This document shows, in pieces, positions 61,812 through 64,000 of a stretch of 64,000 nt of DNA (positions within the stretch are counted from its first letter, which is position 1; the number at the start of each line of letters is the position of its first letter). The position numbers were made by a program, and so were the translations under genes. Source of the DNA: Timonella sp031979385 (GTDB taxonomy: Bacteria > Actinomycetota > Actinomycetes > Actinomycetales > Cellulomonadaceae); NCBI GenBank assembly GCA_031979385.1, contig DALZEF010000006.1, positions 1 through 64,000 of the forward strand. Direction: 5' to 3'. Below the pieces are notes generated by a model. It saw only the letters and a list, made by a program, of their open reading frames with translations, did no database searches and had not been told where the DNA came from.

Positions 61812-61958
61812 ATGTCTGCTGATGTTTCATTACGGCCGCACCGACTAAGTGCAGTGATCCCAACGCACCACCACCCCTGCCCGCAGGGTTGTGATCCGCG
61901 TGAGATACGGCCCTTGGGATTCCTCAGCGAAATTCGACCTTTCCCGCGATCGCCCTAG
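61812..61958 (+). CDS. Possible 48-aa small ORF
   Basis: A short frame beginning MSADVSLRPH contains a His/Cys cluster (THHHPCPQGCDP). TAGAAT lies 9 bases before the ATG, so a near-leaderless start is conceivable. No ribosome binding site or family is seen. It lies in the 366-base spacer between carD and the lipoprotein gene and may simply be chance or an upstream leader ORF. Confidence 0.2.
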   Translation: MSADVSLRPHRLSAVIPTHHHPCPQGCDPREIRPLGFLSEIRPFPRSP

Positions 61959-61987
61959 CGATCTACACTCGCGCACCTGGAGTTTTC

Positions 61988-62473
61988 ATGTTCAACCCCG
62001 CTTCCCGTCCACTTCGCGTTGTCGCAGGTGCGGCACTTGCTGGCGGTCTCGTGCTGGGCGCTACCGCTTGCGCCCCATCGACCACGGACCTGTACTACGC
62101 AGCTTCGGACGGCACCCGCGTAACACTTGACGAAGGCACGGTTGAGGTCATCAACCTGATGATCCTCACCTCCGGCGAGGGCGGCACCGCTCACGTACAC
62201 GGTGCGATCAAGAACCACACGACCGGCGACAACGTGGCCACACTCGTGTCTGAGGATGGCGCCTTAAACCTCCAGGTTGAGTTGTCCTCACAGCAGACGG
62301 TAAACCTCAGCAACGACGATGTTGCGGGCACCGAGATCGCCGGCTTCCCAGCGAAGCCTGGTTCAACCCTTGACGTTCAACTTTCGGATGCTGCGGGCAA
62401 TGCGAAGGTCGTCCACGTTCCGGTTCTCGACGGCACACTTCCTGAATACCAGGATCACGCTCCAACCGAGTAA
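61988..62473 (+). CDS. Putative lipoprotein, unknown function
   Basis: This 161-aa protein has a lipoprotein signal (basic SRPLRV, hydrophobic VVAGAALAGGLVLG, lipobox LGATAC, Cys about residue 28). The mature part is a compact beta-rich domain (TVEVINLMILTSGEGGTAHVHGAI, LDVQLSDAAGNAKVVHVPV), similar in style to the copper-chaperone/PCu(A)C-like or DUF461 folds, but I see no metal-ligand set that would confirm this. GGAG lies 5 bases before the ATG. It is monocistronic with its own terminator and convergent with pstB. Confidence 0.75.
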   Translation: MFNPASRPLRVVAGAALAGGLVLGATACAPSTTDLYYAASDGTRVTLDEGTVEVINLMILTSGEGGTAHVHGAIKNHTTGDNVATLVSEDGALNLQVELSSQQTVNLSNDDVAGTEIAGFPAKPGSTLDVQLSDAAGNAKVVHVPVLDGTLPEYQDHAPTE

Positions 62474-62490
62474 AGCCCTCTCGCTCAACT

Positions 62491-62522
62491 AGGCCGTGCC
62501 CCTCAGATGAGGGGCACGGCCT
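62491..62522 (+). terminator. Terminator after the lipoprotein gene
   Basis: AGGCCGTGCCCCTC pairs perfectly with GAGGGGCACGGCCT around AGAT, followed by TTTT. Confidence 0.93.
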
Positions 62523-62670
62523 TTTTGCGTCTGGATCACCTGCGTCCAGATTGCCGACGAGAGACTCAGTTAACCGCTCGCCTCACGCCCCAGCAGCGCT
62601 GGATCGCAAGGACACAAGGTGCCTGGCCGACTCGTCGCCAATCCCCTGTGAGAGTTACCCAATGCAGAAG

Positions 62671-62711
62671 AGAGCCGAGGTAGGCCCCGACACGGTACCT
62701 ACCTCGGCTCT
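62671..62711 (-). terminator. Terminator after pstB
   Basis: AGAGCCGAGGTAGG (62671-62684) pairs perfectly with CCTACCTCGGCTCT (62698-62711), 22 bases beyond the pstB stop. Confidence 0.85.
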
Positions 62712-62733
62712 CTTTGTGAACGTCGCTTTGGCC

Positions 62734-63513
62734 CTACCCAAAGCGACCCGAGATGTAGTCCTCAGTCGCCTGCACGCGAGGAGAGGAGAACATCGCGGAA
62801 GTATCATCGATCTCGATCAGCTTGCCCGGCTTGCCGGTGCCTGCGATGTTGAAGAATGCGGTGCGGTCAGACACACGGGCTGCCTGCTGCATGTTGTGGG
62901 TCACGATCACGATGGTGTACTGCGACTTCAGCTCGTGCATGAGGTCCTCGATGGCGAGCGTCGAGATCGGGTCGAGCGCGGAGCATGGTTCGTCCATGAG
63001 CAGCACGTCGGGCTTCACGGCAATCGCACGTGCGATGCACAGACGCTGCTGCTGTCCACCGGACAGCGACGAGCCCGGCCGGTCGAGACGATCCTTGACC
63101 TCGTTCCACAGGTTTGCACCGCGCAGCGACTGCTCAACGATGCCCTCGGCATCCGATTTGGAGATCTTCTTGGAGTTCAGGCGCACGCCGGCAAGAACGT
63201 TCTCCGAAATCGACATGGTCGGGAACGGGTTCGGACGCTGGAACACCATACCGACGTGGCGGCGGACCAAAACCGGGTCGACGCTTGCGCCGTACAGGTC
63301 TTCGCCGTCGAGCAGCGCTTTGCCTTCGACGCGTGCGCCCGGGATGACCTCGTGCATGCGGTTCAAGGTGCGCAGGAAGGTCGACTTACCGCAACCGGAC
63401 GGGCCGATGAGAGCGGTGATGGAACGAGGTTCGACCTGCATGTTCACGTCTTCCACGGCGAGGAAGTCCCCGTAGTAAACGTTGAGGTTCTGTACGTCAA
63501 TTCGCTTGGACAT
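62734..63513 (-). CDS. pstB: Phosphate ABC transporter ATP-binding protein
   Basis: This 259-aa ATPase has Walker A GPSGCGKSTFLRTLNRM, Q-loop VFQRPNPFPTMS, signature LSGGQQQRLCIARAIAV, Walker B VLLMDEPCSALDP and switch His IVTHNMQQAARVSD. The NPFPM-type segment and AFFNIAG are specific to PstB. It energises high-affinity phosphate uptake with PstC and PstA. AAAGG lies 6 bases before ATG 63513; the longer open frame to 63606 is untranslated spacer. Confidence 0.97.
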   Translation of the reverse strand: MSKRIDVQNLNVYYGDFLAVEDVNMQVEPRSITALIGPSGCGKSTFLRTLNRMHEVIPGARVEGKALLDGEDLYGASVDPVLVRRHVGMVFQRPNPFPTMSISENVLAGVRLNSKKISKSDAEGIVEQSLRGANLWNEVKDRLDRPGSSLSGGQQQRLCIARAIAVKPDVLLMDEPCSALDPISTLAIEDLMHELKSQYTIVIVTHNMQQAARVSDRTAFFNIAGTGKPGKLIEIDDTSAMFSSPRVQATEDYISGRFG

Positions 63514-63631
63514 GATGTGCCTTTTCTGTGTCGGCCTGTCTGGCCGAACCGTGTCGGGTTGGGCGGTGTAGGGCTTGGGGTGCGATCGCCGGCGGGCTGT
63601 CAGCACTCCGTGATCAAACGGTCGGGATGGG

Positions 63632-64000
63632 TTAACGGTCGAGTTTCGGTGCGAAGTACTTCGAGACCAGTCGAGCCAGGATGTTCAGGAGCATCACGAC
63701 AACGATCAATACGAGTGCGGCACCCCATGCTCGTTCAACCCCGATTCCACCCTGTTGATACTGGCGGTAGGCGAACACTGGAAGTGTCGCCATGCGGCCT
63801 TCGAATACGTTGAAGTTCGCATCGGCTGCGATTCCGATGGTCAGGAGCAGGGGTGCGGTTTCACCGATGACACGGGCGACCGCGAGCATCACACCTGTCA
63901 CGATGCCACCGATCGCGGTGCGAAGCACCACCTTGAAGATCGTACGGGCCTTGGTGACTCCAAGCGCATAGGAGGCTTCACGCAGCTCATTGGGAACCAG
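63632..64000 (-). CDS. pstA: Phosphate ABC transporter permease PstA, C-terminal part
   Basis: The last 122 codons of PstA; the gene continues past the right edge. The EAA loop ELREASYALGVTKARTIFKVVL and the following AIGGIVTGVMLAVARVIGETAPLLLT are characteristic of PstA. Two further transmembrane helices and the basic C-terminus YFAPKLDR follow. It precedes pstB by 118 bases on the same strand, in the usual pstSCAB order. Confidence 0.93.
   Translation of the reverse strand: MVPNELREASYALGVTKARTIFKVVLRTAIGGIVTGVMLAVARVIGETAPLLLTIGIAADANFNVFEGRMATLPVFAYRQYQQGGIGVERAWGAALVLIVVVMLLNILARLVSKYFAPKLDR

Noticed and set aside
62551..63813. 420-aa open frame on the plus strand over pstB
   Set aside because: It is the shadow of pstB and its leader; pstB carries all ABC motifs.

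Overview
The window is actinobacterial chromosome of moderate-to-high GC. The markers are a WhiG/FliA-type sigma factor, an XPB-type helicase with its helicase-associated partner, DUF3027 and DUF3263 proteins, a WXG100 protein, an MsiK-type shared sugar ATPase, CarD next to IspD/IspF, a LAETG wall-anchored enzyme, and many genes whose start codon lies 6-8 bases after a TANNNT -10 box (leaderless mRNAs). Flagella together with cell-wall-anchored galactan degradation suggest a motile, plant-polysaccharide-using member of the Micrococcales (Jonesia/Timonella/Cellulomonas-like); this placement is inference. A run of exactly 100 N marks a scaffold gap.

Layout. 1-5 kb: a late flagellar block on the minus strand (flgN-flgK-flgL-fliW, then fliC cut by the window edge) divergent from the sigma factor gene fliA. 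The divergent spacer holds a perfect GlxR/Crp-type site and a 17-bp tandem repeat. 5-18.6 kb: an EAL-like/HDOD signalling protein, a membrane protein of unknown role, DUF3027 plus a cold-shock protein, the helicase pair, an NYN-domain protein, an OmpR-type two-component system, an HD-domain protein and an orphan WXG100 protein. 18.7-22.6 kb: groL with two CIRCE operators, a 92-bp tandem repeat array containing the N gap, a 32-bp perfect inverted repeat, and a two-gene HTTM-like membrane operon. 22.6-31.1 kb: mixed housekeeping (GyrI-like protein, FAD oxidoreductase, cspA, LytR_C protein, DUF3263/ung pair, SGNH hydrolase, tRNA-Thr, DsbA-like protein, Ser/Thr kinase). 31.2-38.9 kb: trehalose synthesis (otsA-otsB), msiK, a DUF4032 protein, rlmB and cysS.

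39.1-43.3 kb is the most accessory-looking part. It is A/T-richer and carries one minus-strand operon: a secreted protein, a lipoprotein, an ABC ATPase, an FtsX/MacB-like permease, a small secreted or anchored protein and a frameshifted lipoprotein. I recognise none of the non-ABC proteins. The layout resembles secreted-peptide/ABC immunity-or-export cassettes, which makes it the best candidate for an undescribed system here.

43.7-50.6 kb is a LacI-controlled oligosaccharide uptake and hydrolysis locus (binding protein, two permeases, GH3 glycosidase). It has no ATPase of its own, so MsiK at 33.6 kb is the likely energiser. 50.6-54.5 kb: a small lipoprotein, an alanine-racemase-fold enzyme, a sugar-lactone oxidase and a TetR regulator. 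54.5-61.6 kb: ispF-ispD and carD, separated by a wall-anchored GH53 galactanase and a 594-aa Ig-like-repeat protein without a signal peptide. 62-64 kb: a lipoprotein and the end of the phosphate transporter operon (pstA-pstB).

Three intergenic regions (9.4, 43.6 and 51.1 kb) carry related palindromes built from CGAACTCA...TGAGTTCG arms, a probable dispersed repeat family.
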